DNA of 64,000 bases from assembly GCF_002097715.1 (NCBI RefSeq), contig NZ_CP020738.1, positions 2,852,001 to 2,916,000 of the forward strand. The letters run 5' to 3'. A model generated the notes under the pieces. The model was not told the DNA's origin, did no database searches, and was given only the letters and a program-made list of their open reading frames with translations. Numbering within the stretch: the stretch's first letter is position 1; every line of letters begins with the position of its first letter. The DNA comes from Burkholderia ubonensis subsp. mesacidophila. GTDB taxonomy: Bacteria; Pseudomonadota; Gammaproteobacteria; Burkholderiales; Burkholderiaceae. Below are positions 8,619-18,515 of the stretch, one piece after another. The position numbers were made by a program, and so were the translations under genes.

Positions 8619-9515
8619 TCAGGCCTGCGCGGGCGCGGCCTTGACGCGGAACAGCTGCTTGAGGCCCGCGAACAGCGGCGCCTTCACGGTGCCCGGCGCG
8701 CGGCCGAAGCTCTCGGTGATGCGGTCGAGGATGATCGCGAGCAGCACGACCGACAGGCCGCTTTCGAAGCCCAGGCCGATGTCGAGACGCTGGATGCTGG
8801 CGAGCACGTCGTTGCCGAGGCCGCCCGCGCCGACCATCGACGCGATGATCACCATCGACAGCGCCATCATGATCGTCTGGTTCACGCCCTGCATGATCGA
8901 CGGCAGCGCGTTCGGGAACTGCACCTTGTACAGCAGCTGCCACGGTGTGCAGCCGAATGCCTGGCCGGCTTCGACGATCTCGCGGTTCACGTGGCGGATG
9001 CCGAGGCTCGTGAGGCGCACGGCCGGCGGCATCGCGAAGATCACCGTCGACAGGATCCCCGGCACGCGGCCGAGACCGAACAGCATCGCGGCCGGAATCA
9101 GGTAGACGAAGGCCGGCATCGTCTGCATCAGGTCGAGGATCGGACGCACGGTCGCGGCGACCCACTTGCTCTTCGCGGCCCAGATGCCGAGCGGGATGCC
9201 GAGCACGAGGCTGATGATCGTCGACGACAGCGTGAGGCCGAGCGTGATGACCGTCTGATCCCAGAAGCCCGTCGCGAAGATCAGGAGCAGCGACGCGGTG
9301 GTGAACAGCGCGAAACGCCAGCCCACGCGCCACAGTCCGACGCCGATGAAGATCGCCATCATCAGCCACATCGGGATTGCCTGCAGGCTGTGCTCGACGA
9401 ATGCCGCGAGACCCTCGATCGCTTGACCGATCGCGTCGAACGTCTTCGCGTCGTGGTCGAGCAGGTAGTGAACGGACTGGTCGACCCAGCTGCCGAGCGG
9501 AATCATTTCAGACAT
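8619..9515 (-). CDS. choW: Choline/glycine betaine ABC transporter permease
   Basis: The protein has 298 residues with about six hydrophobic helices and the binding-protein-dependent permease core (GIPLGIWAAKS, EAGQAFGCTPWQLLYKVQFPNALPSIMQG coupling helix). It resembles ChoW/ProW. Its start overlaps the choV stop by 8 bases, so the two are co-translated. It forms the inner-membrane channel with ChoV as ATPase and ChoX as receptor. Confidence 0.9.
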   Translation of the reverse strand: MSEMIPLGSWVDQSVHYLLDHDAKTFDAIGQAIEGLAAFVEHSLQAIPMWLMMAIFIGVGLWRVGWRFALFTTASLLLIFATGFWDQTVITLGLTLSSTIISLVLGIPLGIWAAKSKWVAATVRPILDLMQTMPAFVYLIPAAMLFGLGRVPGILSTVIFAMPPAVRLTSLGIRHVNREIVEAGQAFGCTPWQLLYKVQFPNALPSIMQGVNQTIMMALSMVIIASMVGAGGLGNDVLASIQRLDIGLGFESGLSVVLLAIILDRITESFGRAPGTVKAPLFAGLKQLFRVKAAPAQA

Positions 9516-10677
9516 GGGAGCCTCGCGAACGCGTGATGGCCTTCAGGATGAGCGCACGATCGACCGAGCCGCAGTAGCAGCCGTCGTCGTCGACGACGGG
9601 CAATGCATTCGGGCTCGCAACCACACGCGCGACGACATGTTCGAGCGACGCATCGCGCCGGATGCTCTCGATCGGCCGCACGGACGGCGCGGCCTGACCG
9701 ATCGCGTCGCGCGTGACGAAGCCGCGGATCTTGCGCTCGGCGTCGAGCACGAACGCGTATTCGGCGCTGCCGTTCAGCGTCGCCGCGACGTTCGCGGCAT
9801 CGAACTTCGACACGATCGGCACGGCGCCCGTCTGCATCAGGTCGCCGGCAGTCAGGTAGCGGCTCGTGTCGATGCCGTCGAAGAACGCGCGCACGTAGTC
9901 GTCGGCCGGGTTCGCGATGATGTCCTGCGGCGTGCCGACCTGCACGAGGCGCCCGCCCTCCATGATCGCGATCCGGTTGCCGATGCGCAGCGCTTCCTCC
10001 AGATCGTGCGACACGAACATGATCGTGCGGCGCTGCTCCTTCTGCAGCTGCAACAACACATCCTGCATTTCCCTGCGCTTCAGCGGATCGAGCGCGGAGA
10101 ACGCCTCGTCCATGATCATCAGCGACGGGTTCACCGCGAGCGCGCGCGCGAGGCCGACGCGCTGCTGCATGCCGCCCGACAGCTCGGACGGCAGCTTGTG
10201 CGAGAACGGCGCGAGGCCAACCTGCTCGAGCACCTCCATCGCGCGCCGTTCGCGCTCCTTCTTCCCGACGCCCGCGACCTCGAGGCCGAACGCGGCATTC
10301 GACACCACGGTGCGATGCGGCATCAGCGCGAACGACTGGAACACCATGCTCATGTCCTTGCGGCGCAGCGCGGTGAGCGCCGAGCGGCGCGCCGACGCGA
10401 CGTCAAGGCCGTCGATCGTCACCTTGCCGGCGCTCGGGTCGACCAGCCGGTTCACGAGGCGGATCAGCGTCGATTTGCCGGAGCCGGACAGGCCCATCAG
10501 CACGAAAATTTCGCCTTCCTGCACGTCGAACGATACGTTGTGCACGCCGACCACCTGGCCCGTGCGCTTGAGCACTTCGTCCTTCGTCGCGCCGGCGGCG
10601 AGCATGTCGAGCGCCTGCTGCGGATTGCTTCCAAATACCTTGCACAGACCTTCGACCACGACCTTGGGGGCATCCAT
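9508..10677 (-). CDS. choV: Choline/glycine betaine ABC transporter ATP-binding protein
   Basis: The protein has 389 residues. It carries Walker A GLSGSGKST (62-70), signature LSGGMQQRVGLARAL, Walker B LMIMDEAFSALDP, the switch His (VSHDLEEA) and a C-terminal pair of CBS-like repeats (about 270-389), as in ProV/OpuAA. The CBS part may sense ionic strength. It is the first gene of the choV-choW unit. The 569-base region upstream to the lytic transglycosylase gene is GC-rich and should carry both divergent promoters; I saw no further gene there. Confidence 0.92.
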   Translation of the reverse strand: MDAPKVVVEGLCKVFGSNPQQALDMLAAGATKDEVLKRTGQVVGVHNVSFDVQEGEIFVLMGLSGSGKSTLIRLVNRLVDPSAGKVTIDGLDVASARRSALTALRRKDMSMVFQSFALMPHRTVVSNAAFGLEVAGVGKKERERRAMEVLEQVGLAPFSHKLPSELSGGMQQRVGLARALAVNPSLMIMDEAFSALDPLKRREMQDVLLQLQKEQRRTIMFVSHDLEEALRIGNRIAIMEGGRLVQVGTPQDIIANPADDYVRAFFDGIDTSRYLTAGDLMQTGAVPIVSKFDAANVAATLNGSAEYAFVLDAERKIRGFVTRDAIGQAAPSVRPIESIRRDASLEHVVARVVASPNALPVVDDDGCYCGSVDRALILKAITRSRGSHV

Positions 10678-11246
10678 CGAAACCTTCTCCTCGTGTAGCG
10701 GGGACTCACGCGTGTCACAGCGTGCCTACATAGTTGCCAGAAAAAACCCCGGCCTGCCGACGAATTACGACAAACGCTTGCGCAAATACGACACGGGGGA
10801 AAGACGGCGTCCGGCCGCGCCGGGCGGGTCGGCGCGGCCGGCGCGGGCGGTTTGCGGCGGCGCAAAACGCGTGTCGCCCTGACTGGCGGACATCGCGAGC
10901 AGAACTTGTGCGGAGCAACGTGCCGCGGATTCGGCTGCGGCGGGCGCGAAATCGCATCGGCCGCGCGTCGCTTTCGGACAAATCCGCGTCCGATCGGGTC
11001 AGATCGGTTCGCGCCGCACCGGGCTGGTGCGCGACGGCGAGCCGGCACGCGTCGCAACCCGATCGTATGAAGAGCACTTGCCCGTGCGGAAACGGGCGCG
11101 TCCGCCGAGTCCGCCGACATGCTTCGGGTTCCTTCCGGCCTGGGCACGTGTCTTTACGGCGTCTTTATCCGGCACACGCAATTCTTTCGACGCTCGCAAT
11201 GCGCGACTGCGTACAGTCGATCACATCGGAACAACGATGCGCAGAC

Positions 11247-11879
11247 ATGCAGGAAACACACTCGCCGGGCAAGCGCCCGGTTTCGCCACTGAATGTCCTA
11301 GTCGTCGCGGCCGCCCTTTCGCTGGCGGCCGTCGCATCGCCCGCCAGCGCCGACAGCGCGGCGCCGGTCTCGTCCGTCACGCCCGCCGCCCCCATCGCCG
11401 GCAGCGCGCCGGACGCGACGTTCATCCCCGCGCTCGACGCGATCGCCGCGACGCTGCGCGACCGTTTTCACGTTGCGTACGCCGAGGCGCGAACCATCGC
11501 GCATGCGGTGCAGACCGAATCGGAGCGTTACGGGCTCGCGCCGGCGCTGCTGCTCGCGATCATCGCGGTCGAATCGAGCTTCGACCGCCATGCGGTCAGC
11601 GGCGCGGGCGCGCGCGGGCTCATGCAGGTGCTGCCCGCGTCGCACCGCGATCTCGTCGCGCACGTGAAGGACCTGTCCGATCCCGCGACCAACGTGCGGA
11701 TCGGCGCGGCGATCTTCCGCGGCTATCTCGACGATGAAGACGGCGACATCGAAGCCGCGCTCGTGCGCTACAACGGCGGCACGAAACGCTACGCGCAGCG
11801 CGTCGTGCTGCGCGTGCAGCAGTTCGACGCGCAGTTGCGCCGGACGGCCGGCGAGCCGGGCGCTACCGGCAATCCGTGA
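11247..11879 (+). CDS. Lytic transglycosylase (SLT domain) exported protein
   Basis: The protein has 210 residues if started at ATG 11247; an in-frame ATG at 11199 is an alternative. A hydrophobic leader (LNVLVVAAALSLAAVASPASA) is followed by a soluble lytic transglycosylase domain with the catalytic glutamate in AVESSF, then GARGLMQVLP and VRYNGG. It should cleave the MurNAc-GlcNAc bond in periplasmic peptidoglycan. It is smaller than Slt70 and resembles the accessory enzymes that open peptidoglycan for envelope machines. No such machine is encoded beside it. Confidence 0.82.
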   Translation: MQETHSPGKRPVSPLNVLVVAAALSLAAVASPASADSAAPVSSVTPAAPIAGSAPDATFIPALDAIAATLRDRFHVAYAEARTIAHAVQTESERYGLAPALLLAIIAVESSFDRHAVSGAGARGLMQVLPASHRDLVAHVKDLSDPATNVRIGAAIFRGYLDDEDGDIEAALVRYNGGTKRYAQRVVLRVQQFDAQLRRTAGEPGATGNP

Positions 11880-11906
11880 ACGGCCTGACGGCTCGACGAC
11901 TGCGCG

Positions 11907-12605
11907 CTACGCGCCGCCGACCAGCCGATAGCCGATCCCCGCCTCGGTGACGATCAGCGCCGGCCGGCGCGGGTCGCGCTCGAGCTTGCGGCGCAGATGC
12001 CCGACGTAGACCCGCAGATAGTGCGGGTCCTTCTCGTGCGCGGCCCCCCAGACTTCATTCAGCAGGCGGTCCTGCGTCATCAGCTGTCCGGCGTGATGCG
12101 CGAGCGCGGCCAGCAGCCGGTACTCGATCGGGCTCAGATGCACGCGCACGCCGTCGCGCAGCACCTGCCGGTCGCCGAAGTCGACCGTCACGTCGCCGAA
12201 GCACACTCGTGCGTCGCCGATGCGCCCGCCGCCGGCCTGGCGCCGCAGGTGGGCCCGAATCCGCGCGATCAGCTCGGCGGCTCCGAACGGCTTGGTCAGG
12301 TAATCGTCCGCGCCGGCATCGAGCGCGGCGACCTTGTCGGCCTCCGCGCTCAGCGCCGACAGCACGATCAGCGGGGCGATCGACTGGCCGCGCAGCGCGC
12401 GGATCAGCGCGACGCCGCCGACATCGGGCACGCTCGTATCCGCGACGATCAGGTCGGGACGGTGCGCGGCGACCGCCGCGATACCTTGCGCACCCGTCGC
12501 GGCCTCGCACACGTGCATGTGCTCGGCCTTCAGCGCCGCATGCACGAAATGCCGGATGAAGCGGTCGTCGTCCACGACGACGACCACGACGGCCGGCTCG
12601 CTCAT
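11907..12605 (-). CDS. kdpE: KdpE-like OmpR-family response regulator
   Basis: The start at ATG 12605 gives 232 residues and an ATGA overlap with the kdpB stop. The receiver domain keeps the acidic pair (VDDD), the phospho-acceptor Asp56 (LIVADTS), the switch Ser and Lys (TKPF). The C-terminal winged helix matches KdpE closely ([43 protein letters not shown]). KdpE normally activates kdpFABC under K+ limitation after phosphorylation by KdpD. No kdpD is present here: kdpB runs straight into kdpE, so the partner kinase must be elsewhere or replaced. Confidence 0.85.
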   Translation of the reverse strand: MSEPAVVVVVVDDDRFIRHFVHAALKAEHMHVCEAATGAQGIAAVAAHRPDLIVADTSVPDVGGVALIRALRGQSIAPLIVLSALSAEADKVAALDAGADDYLTKPFGAAELIARIRAHLRRQAGGGRIGDARVCFGDVTVDFGDRQVLRDGVRVHLSPIEYRLLAALAHHAGQLMTQDRLLNEVWGAAHEKDPHYLRVYVGHLRRKLERDPRRPALIVTEAGIGYRLVGGA

Positions 12606-14728
12606 GCCCATCCGCACGCAACCAGCACCATGTCGATCAGCTTGATGAACGGGAACGGCAGCAGCACGCCGCCGAGGCCGTAGACCAGCAGGTTGCGGCG
12701 CAACAGCGGCGCGGCGCCGAGCGGCCGGTAGCGCACGCCCTTCAGCGCGAGCGGAATCAGCGCGACGATGATCAGCGCGTTGAAGATCACCGCCGACAGG
12801 ATCGCGGACGACGGCGACGCCAGGTGCATCACGTCGAGCACGCGCAACTGCGGATAGGTCGTCGCGAACGCGGCCGGGATGATCGCGAAATACTTCGCGA
12901 TGTCGTTCGCGATCGAGAACGTCGTCAGCGAGCCGCGCGTCATCAGCATCTGCTTGCCGATCTCGACGATCTCGATCAGCTTGGTCGGGTTCGAGTCGAG
13001 GTCGACCATGTTGCCCGCCTCCTTCGCCGCCTGCGTGCCGCTGTTCATCGCGACCGCGACGTCCGCCTGCGCGAGCGCCGGCGCGTCGTTGGTGCCGTCG
13101 CCCGTCATCGCGACGAGGCGGCCCGCCGCCTGGTGCTCGCGGATCGTCGTCAGCTTGGCTTCCGGCGTCGCTTCCGCGAGGAAGTCGTCGACCCCGGCCT
13201 CCGCCGCGATCGCCGCCGCCGTCAGCCGGTTGTCGCCCGTCACCATCACGGTCTTGATGCCCATCTTGCGCAGCTCCGCGAAGCGCTCCTTGATGCCGCC
13301 CTTCACGATGTCCTTCAGCTCGATCACGCCGAGCACGCGCGCCGCGCCGTTGCGCAGCTCCGCGACCACGAGCGGCGTGCTGCCGCGCCGCGCAACGTCG
13401 GTCACGAGCGTATCCACTTCATGCGCGACACGCCCGCCGTGGGTCTCCACGTAATGCCTGACCGCGTCGGCCGCGCCCTTGCGGATCTCGCGCCCCGGCA
13501 GGTCGACGCCGCTCATCCGCGTCTGTGCGCTGAACGACAGGAACACCGCATGCAGCGCACGCATGTCGCGCTCGCGCAGGTTGAAGCGCTCCTTCGCGAG
13601 CACGACGATGCTGCGGCCTTCCGGCGTCTCGTCGGCGAGCGACGACAGTTGCGCCACATCGGCGAGCGCTTCCTCCGTCACGCCCGGCGCCGGCATGAAC
13701 GCCGACGCCTGACGGTTGCCGAGCGTGATCGTGCCGGTCTTGTCGAGCAGCAGCACGTCGACGTCGCCCGCCGCTTCCACCGCGCGGCCCGACGTCGCGA
13801 TCACGTTCGCCTGCATCATCCGGCTCATGCCCGCCACGCCGATCGCCGACAGGAGGCCGCCGATCGTCGTCGGGATCAGGCACACGAGCAGCGCGACGAG
13901 CGCGGTGATCGTCACGACGTGCCCCGCCTTCATCGCCTCCACCGAGAACATCGAGAACGGCAGCAGCATCGCGGTCGCGAGCAGCATCACGATCGTCAAT
14001 GCGACGAGCAGGATCGTCAGCGCGATCTCGTTCGGCGTCTTCTGGCGCTTCGCGCCTTCGACCATCGCGATCATCCGGTCGAGGAACGCCTCGCCCGGGT
14101 TCGCGGTGACCTCGACGACGATCCAGTCGGACAGCACGCGCGTGCCGCCCGTGACCGACGAGAAGTCGCCGCCCGACTCGCGGATCACCGGCGCGGATTC
14201 CCCGGTGATCGCCGATTCGTCGACCGACGCGACGCCTTCGATCACTTCGCCGTCGGCGGGAATCGTGTCGCCGGTCTCGACGAGCACGAAATCGCCTCGA
14301 CGCAGGTCGGTGGAGCCCATCACCTCGACGGCGGCCGTCGCGTGCGGCCCAGCGAGCTTCTTCGCGACGACGTTGTGCTTCACGCTGCGCAGCGACGCGG
14401 CCTGCGCCTTCGAGCGGCCTTCGGCGAGCGCCTCCGCGAAGTTCGCGAACAGCACCGTGAACCACAGCCACAGCGCGATCGCGACGATGAAGCCGGCCGG
14501 CGCCTCGGCCTGGCCGACGAGCGCGGCGAACCAGAGGAGCGTGGTCAGGATGCTGCCGACGTACACGCAGAACATCACCGGGTTGCGGAACTGCGTGCGC
14601 GGCGTGAGCTTGCGGAACGCATCGGCGAGCGCGGGCCGCACGATCGCGGGATCGAACATCGAGTGCGCGGCGGTGCGCGCCTGCCCGAGATTGTCGGGAC
14701 GATGACCGGTCGTTGGAGCAAGGGACAT
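12602..14728 (-). CDS. kdpB: Potassium-transporting P-type ATPase catalytic subunit, without KdpA/KdpC neighbours
   Basis: The start at ATG 14728 follows a GAGGAG ribosome site, giving 708 residues (E. coli KdpB has 682). It has the actuator motif TGES (175-178), the phosphorylated Asp329 in [15 protein letters not shown] in the hinge, and the transmembrane Asp/Lys pair in [11 protein letters not shown] that couples KdpB to KdpA. All catalytic elements look intact. KdpB normally works only in the KdpFABC complex, with KdpA binding K+. Here the upstream gene is an unrelated acetyltransferase and the downstream gene is kdpE, so A, C, F and D are absent from the locus. Confidence 0.9.
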   Translation of the reverse strand: MSLAPTTGHRPDNLGQARTAAHSMFDPAIVRPALADAFRKLTPRTQFRNPVMFCVYVGSILTTLLWFAALVGQAEAPAGFIVAIALWLWFTVLFANFAEALAEGRSKAQAASLRSVKHNVVAKKLAGPHATAAVEVMGSTDLRRGDFVLVETGDTIPADGEVIEGVASVDESAITGESAPVIRESGGDFSSVTGGTRVLSDWIVVEVTANPGEAFLDRMIAMVEGAKRQKTPNEIALTILLVALTIVMLLATAMLLPFSMFSVEAMKAGHVVTITALVALLVCLIPTTIGGLLSAIGVAGMSRMMQANVIATSGRAVEAAGDVDVLLLDKTGTITLGNRQASAFMPAPGVTEEALADVAQLSSLADETPEGRSIVVLAKERFNLRERDMRALHAVFLSFSAQTRMSGVDLPGREIRKGAADAVRHYVETHGGRVAHEVDTLVTDVARRGSTPLVVAELRNGAARVLGVIELKDIVKGGIKERFAELRKMGIKTVMVTGDNRLTAAAIAAEAGVDDFLAEATPEAKLTTIREHQAAGRLVAMTGDGTNDAPALAQADVAVAMNSGTQAAKEAGNMVDLDSNPTKLIEIVEIGKQMLMTRGSLTTFSIANDIAKYFAIIPAAFATTYPQLRVLDVMHLASPSSAILSAVIFNALIIVALIPLALKGVRYRPLGAAPLLRRNLLVYGLGGVLLPFPFIKLIDMVLVACGWA

Positions 14729-14875
14729 GGCGATCTCCTCGTGCCGCGGCAAAGTGCGCGGCATCGGATTCCACACCAACCATCCTAGACAGGCCCGCGT
14801 GAAAATCGCGGTAAAGGCGTCACGCGAAACGTAAACATCGCGTAAAAGCGGACGCGGGCGACCGAGCGCCGGCGC

Positions 14876-15664
14876 TTACTTCAGCGCGATGCGCCCGTGC
14901 ACCCGCGCGCGCCACGGCGACGAACGCCAGCTGGCCGCGCCCGCGGCGCGGCGCGCCGCCATCCGCGCGCACGGGCGGGCCCGCATGCCATCCCGGGCCA
15001 TCGCGGCGACGCGCGACCGCAGCACGTAGGCGATGCGCCGCACGGCCGCCACGCGCACCGCCATCTGCGACGCGGGCGACACCCGCCGCGCCAGCATCGC
15101 GACCGGCCGCTTGCACAGGATCGCGCTGTCGTAGCGCTTGCCGGTGAACGTCACGACGTCGACGATCTCGAACCCCTGCGAGCGATAGAACGCGAGCAGG
15201 TGCGACGCCGGCTGCGGCGTGTCGAGCGCCAGCAGCGTATAGCCGCGCGTCGCGGCCCATTGCTCGGCGAACGACAGCAGCATCGCGCCGACGCCGCGGC
15301 CCTGCCAGTCCGGATCGACCGCGACCTGCCGCACGCTCGCGACCGTGTCTTGGCGGTACAGCGAGCAGGCCGACGCCGGATCGGTCGCATACAGCGTCAT
15401 CGTGCCGATCACGCGGCCGCCGCTGACCGCGACGAAACACTCGCCTGCCTCCGCGCGCCGACGCGTGATGTCTTCGGCCTGGTCGACGCAGGTGCAGTTC
15501 AAGCCCATCGCGCCGAGCCGCGCGAACGCACGGTGCAGCATGTCGGTGAGCAGCGCATAGCCGTCGAACGCAGGATCGAAGCGCCGCACGACGACGCGCT
15601 CGGCGCGTGGCGCCGGCGGCGTGACGTGCAGGCGTTCGATGACTTCGTCCGAGGATGTCGACAT
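14876..15664 (-). CDS. GNAT-family N-acetyltransferase
   Basis: The protein has 262 residues with an AAGGAG ribosome site 9 bases before ATG 15664. The GNAT fold covers about residues 25-190, with the acetyl-CoA loop motif VRQVAVDPDWQGRGVGAMLL and the C-terminal FYRSQGFEIVDVVTFTGKRYD. About 70 extra C-terminal residues are strongly basic and Ala/Arg-rich, with no recognised fold; that tail may be a late extension. Substrate unknown. Confidence 0.82.
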   Translation of the reverse strand: MSTSSDEVIERLHVTPPAPRAERVVVRRFDPAFDGYALLTDMLHRAFARLGAMGLNCTCVDQAEDITRRRAEAGECFVAVSGGRVIGTMTLYATDPASACSLYRQDTVASVRQVAVDPDWQGRGVGAMLLSFAEQWAATRGYTLLALDTPQPASHLLAFYRSQGFEIVDVVTFTGKRYDSAILCKRPVAMLARRVSPASQMAVRVAAVRRIAYVLRSRVAAMARDGMRARPCARMAARRAAGAASWRSSPWRARVHGRIALK

Positions 15665-15840
15665 GGCTTGGCTCCTTCGCTTCGTTGCCCGAAGTCTATG
15701 AGCGCCGGCTTTTCCGTCGCAAGAAAAAATGTCGTAAAAGTTGCGTCGCGCGTGGTCGTCGCCTGCCCGATTGACGGGCCGATTGACAGCCCGATCCCTG
15801 CGATCCAGACTCGAGCGTCCTCGCCCGCTCGCACACGCCC

Positions 15841-16146
15841 ATGATCACTTGCTACATTCGCTACGTCGTCGACCCGTACAAGCTGGACCAGTTCGAGACC
15901 TACGGAAAGATGTGGATCCCGCTGGTCGAGAAGTTCGGCGGCACGCACCACGGCTACTTCCTGCCGTCCGAAGGCGCGAGCGACATCGCACTGGCGATGT
16001 TCTCGTTCCCGAGCCTCGCCGCCTACGAAACCTACCGGCAGCGCTCGAAGGAAGACGAGGCGTGCCTCGCCGCGTTCCGGTACGCGGAAGAAACCCGGTG
16101 CATCGTCAGCTACGAGCGCAGCTTCTTCCGGCCGGTATTCGAGTAA
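15841..16146 (+). CDS. NIPSNAP family protein
   Basis: The protein has 101 residues and a dimeric alpha/beta-barrel-type NIPSNAP domain over its whole length: MITCYIRYVVDPYKLDQFETYGKMW at the start, GYFLPSEG and FPSLAAYETYRQ in the middle, SYERSFFRPV at the end. Bacterial members are small cytosolic proteins of unclear function. It is divergent from the acetyltransferase gene across 176 bases. No strong ribosome site is visible. Confidence 0.85.
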   Translation: MITCYIRYVVDPYKLDQFETYGKMWIPLVEKFGGTHHGYFLPSEGASDIALAMFSFPSLAAYETYRQRSKEDEACLAAFRYAEETRCIVSYERSFFRPVFE

Positions 16147-16181
16147 GCGCGCATCGAAGACGCCGCCCGGACGAAAAAAAA

Positions 16182-16209
16182 GCCCCGCCTGCATTCGCGC
16201 CGGCGGGGC
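16182..16209. terminator. GC-rich hairpin after the NIPSNAP gene
   Basis: GCCCCGCC at 16182-16189 pairs with GGCGGGGC at 16202-16209. An eight-A run precedes the stem (16174-16181), so the classic U-tract is on the minus strand. On the plus strand it can act only as a stem without a U-run. The rest of the 307-base gap to the next gene holds no gene I can support. Confidence 0.55.
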
Positions 16210-16453
16210 CAACCCATGTCAGTAGAGACATCATGGAGGAGACGGAGCCATCATATCGACGGCCCGCCGCGCTCCCAACCAAGCATTTCTGCTATCGATC
16301 TGCGCCGCCGCGCACGCGATTCACCGGGCCGCGCGGCATATCGATAGAACGAAAAGTCGTTTTCAGACTGGCGGCGGGGTCGTTACCATGCAGCTTTTAA
16401 GCCCGTGTTTAAGCCTGTGCTGAGCCGGGCACCCGATCCCCGAGGAGCGCCCC

Positions 16454-17104
16454 TTGACTGCATTCGATCAACACCGCCGGCCGTTCGTCGTCGGCATCGG
16501 CGGCACCACCCGCGCGGCCTCGTCCACCGAGCGCGCGCTGACGTTCGCGCTGCGCGGCGCGCAGGCGGCCGGCGCCCGCACCCGCCTGTTCGACGGTCCG
16601 TTCCTGCACACGCTGCCGCACTACGCGCCCGAACACAATGCGCTGACCGACGCGCAGCGCGAGCTGATCGACACCGTGCGCGAAGCCGACGCGATCATCA
16701 TCGCGACGCCCGGCTATCACGGCGGCGTGTCGGGCCTCGTCAAGAACGCGCTCGACACGCTCGAGGAACTGCGCGCCGACCAGCGGCCCTATCTCGACGG
16801 CCGCGCGGTCGGCCTGATCGTGACCGCGTATGGCTGGCAGGCCGCCGGCACCGTGCTGACGTCGCTGCGCTCGATCGTCCATGCGCTGCGCGGCTGGCCG
16901 ACGCCGTTCGGCGCGACCGTGAACACGCTCGAGACGCGCTTCGAGAGCGCCGACAGCTGCTCGGATCCAAAAGTCGTCGCACAGCTCGAGACGGTCGGCA
17001 CGCAAGCCGCCGAATTCGCGCTCGCGTTCGCGTCGCATCGCGCGGCGTCGCATGCGGCATCGGTCGACGCGCTCGCGCCGGTGCTGAAGATCGCCAACCA
17101 GTAA
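16454..17104 (+). CDS. NADPH-dependent FMN reductase family protein
   Basis: The protein has 216 residues. The start is a TTG at 16454, supported by a GAGGAG ribosome site at 16442-16447. The flavodoxin-like fold shows GIGGTTRAASSTERAL (phosphate-binding loop), a TPGYHGGVSGLVKNALD flavin-contact motif, and a C-terminal helix. Such enzymes reduce free or bound FMN with NAD(P)H and often act as azo-, chromate- or quinone reductases, or supply FMNH2 to monooxygenases. No monooxygenase is adjacent, so the physiological role is open. Confidence 0.85.
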   Translation: MTAFDQHRRPFVVGIGGTTRAASSTERALTFALRGAQAAGARTRLFDGPFLHTLPHYAPEHNALTDAQRELIDTVREADAIIIATPGYHGGVSGLVKNALDTLEELRADQRPYLDGRAVGLIVTAYGWQAAGTVLTSLRSIVHALRGWPTPFGATVNTLETRFESADSCSDPKVVAQLETVGTQAAEFALAFASHRAASHAASVDALAPVLKIANQ

Positions 17105-17305
17105 CCCGTTCTCTTTCCCCGCCCGCGCCCGGCGGCTCGCCCGCGCGCGGGCGGCGCGCATCCGGCGCCGCCGGCCACCGTACGCACGGCCGTCCACGGT
17201 CGATAACGATTCAGCCCACCGCGTGATTTGCATTGGCCGAAAGATTGGTTCACGCCGGTCGCGGGTTTTCGTACGCTGAAAGCCCGAACCCTCTTCGAGC
17301 GCGCC

Positions 17306-17521
17306 ATGATTCGCACGATCCGCTACAAGGGCTACGAAGTCGCGCCCGCCGCCGCGCGGCTGCCGAACGGCCTGTTCGCCGCCAACCTGACGATCGAAAA
17401 AGCGAGCGGCGGCCCGTCGCGCGCCGTCACGTTCGACGCGATCGATTTCTTCTTCGAGGAGGAGCACGCGCTCGCCTATGCGTCCCGCTGGGGCCGCCTG
17501 TGGGTGGACGCGCACGCTTGA
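17306..17521 (+). CDS. Small conserved-looking protein of unknown function
   Basis: The start at ATG 17306 gives 71 residues; an in-frame TTG at 17228 would add 26. The sequence alternates predicted strands and a helix (IRYKGYEVAP, NGLFAANLTIEK, VTFDAIDFFFEEEHALAYASRWGRLWVD). It ends in an acidic helix and looks like a small compact cytosolic domain. I do not recognise a named family with confidence. It sits between the flavin reductase and the ferritin-like gene on the same strand. Confidence 0.6.
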   Translation: MIRTIRYKGYEVAPAAARLPNGLFAANLTIEKASGGPSRAVTFDAIDFFFEEEHALAYASRWGRLWVDAHA

Positions 17522-17615
17522 CCTGCGTCACGCGGCGCACGCATGGCTGAACCAAAATACGCGAATACCGGAGCTATGGGAGACTCTCTCACTCCGTAAT
17601 CGCGATAACAATGCC

Positions 17616-18515
17616 ATGACTGATACGCTGCAGCGCGAGCAGGCAGCAGATCATGCAATGCGCAACTGGACCTTCGAGAGGCAAGGTCCGGTGAAAATCG
17701 GTTCCGATGCGCACAAGCAGATGTTCTGCCGCATGCTGCTCGACACACACAACCCGTACAAGCCGGCCGTCCTCGACTGGCCGCCGCTCAAGCTCGAAGC
17801 GCTCGAGCGGCTCACGTCGCTGCCGATCTGGGACATCGCGGTGCAGACGGAAGGCCGCGCGTCGATTCGCGTCGCGACGTTCGCGTCGACCATCCGCGAC
17901 CCGCTGCTGAAGCAGGCGCTCGACATGGACGGCGGCGAGGAAGCGCGCCACAAGGTCGTGCTGTCGAAGCTGGTCGACGCGTACGGCATCAAGCTTGCGC
18001 CGGAACCCGCCTATCCCGCGCCGAAGGACGCCGAATGGGCGTGGATGGTGACGGGCTTCAGCGAGTGCATCGACAGCTTCTTCGCGTTCGGCCTGTTCCG
18101 CACCGCGCAGCGTTCCGGCTTTTTCCCGGAAGCGCTCGTCGAGACCTTCGAGCCGGTGATCCAGGAAGAAGGCCGGCACATCCTGTTCTTCGTCAACTGG
18201 TACGCATGGTACTGGCGCAACATGGCGTGGTGGCGCCGGCCGTGGCTCTTTGCGAAGGTCGCCGCCGTGTGGGCGTTCCTGATCTGGGAACGGATCGGCA
18301 TCGCACGCGGCATCGACGCCGACGGCGTCGCGCACGATGCGAACTTTTCGGCGACCGGCCACGCGGCAGTCGGCGACGCGCTCGATCCGCGCGAGCTGAT
18401 CGAACTGTGCCTCGCCGAGAATGACCGGCGGATGGCCGGCTACGACAAGCGGCTGCTGCGGCCGATGTTCGTGCCGCGGATGACGCGCTTCGCGCTGCGG
18501 TTCATCCGGAAATAG
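17616..18515 (+). CDS. Ferritin-like di-iron domain protein
   Basis: The start at ATG 17616 gives 299 residues. Glu/His pairs typical of a carboxylate-bridged di-iron four-helix bundle are visible: GGEEARHKVV, GFSECIDSFFAFG and QEEGRHILFFVNWYAWYW. A hydrophobic Trp-rich segment (RPWLFAKVAAVWAFLIW) follows the last ligand helix. The combination suggests an oxidase or hydroxylase near the membrane rather than an iron store. The exact reaction is unknown. The gene ends just before a 1-kb non-coding stretch. Confidence 0.7.
   Translation: MTDTLQREQAADHAMRNWTFERQGPVKIGSDAHKQMFCRMLLDTHNPYKPAVLDWPPLKLEALERLTSLPIWDIAVQTEGRASIRVATFASTIRDPLLKQALDMDGGEEARHKVVLSKLVDAYGIKLAPEPAYPAPKDAEWAWMVTGFSECIDSFFAFGLFRTAQRSGFFPEALVETFEPVIQEEGRHILFFVNWYAWYWRNMAWWRRPWLFAKVAAVWAFLIWERIGIARGIDADGVAHDANFSATGHAAVGDALDPRELIELCLAENDRRMAGYDKRLLRPMFVPRMTRFALRFIRK

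Noticed and set aside
10497..11147. Minus-strand frame covering the choV start and the region up to the lytic transglycosylase
   Set aside because: Overlaps choV in another frame and shows only Arg/Ala-rich shadow composition.
12824..14788. 654-codon plus-strand frame across kdpB
   Set aside because: The Arg/His-rich shadow has no recognisable domain, while the minus strand encodes complete KdpB.
16174..16209. Minus-strand U-tract next to the hairpin after the NIPSNAP gene taken as evidence of a minus-strand gene
   Set aside because: No minus-strand coding region lies between 16210 and 18515; the A-run is probably incidental or serves bidirectional termination.
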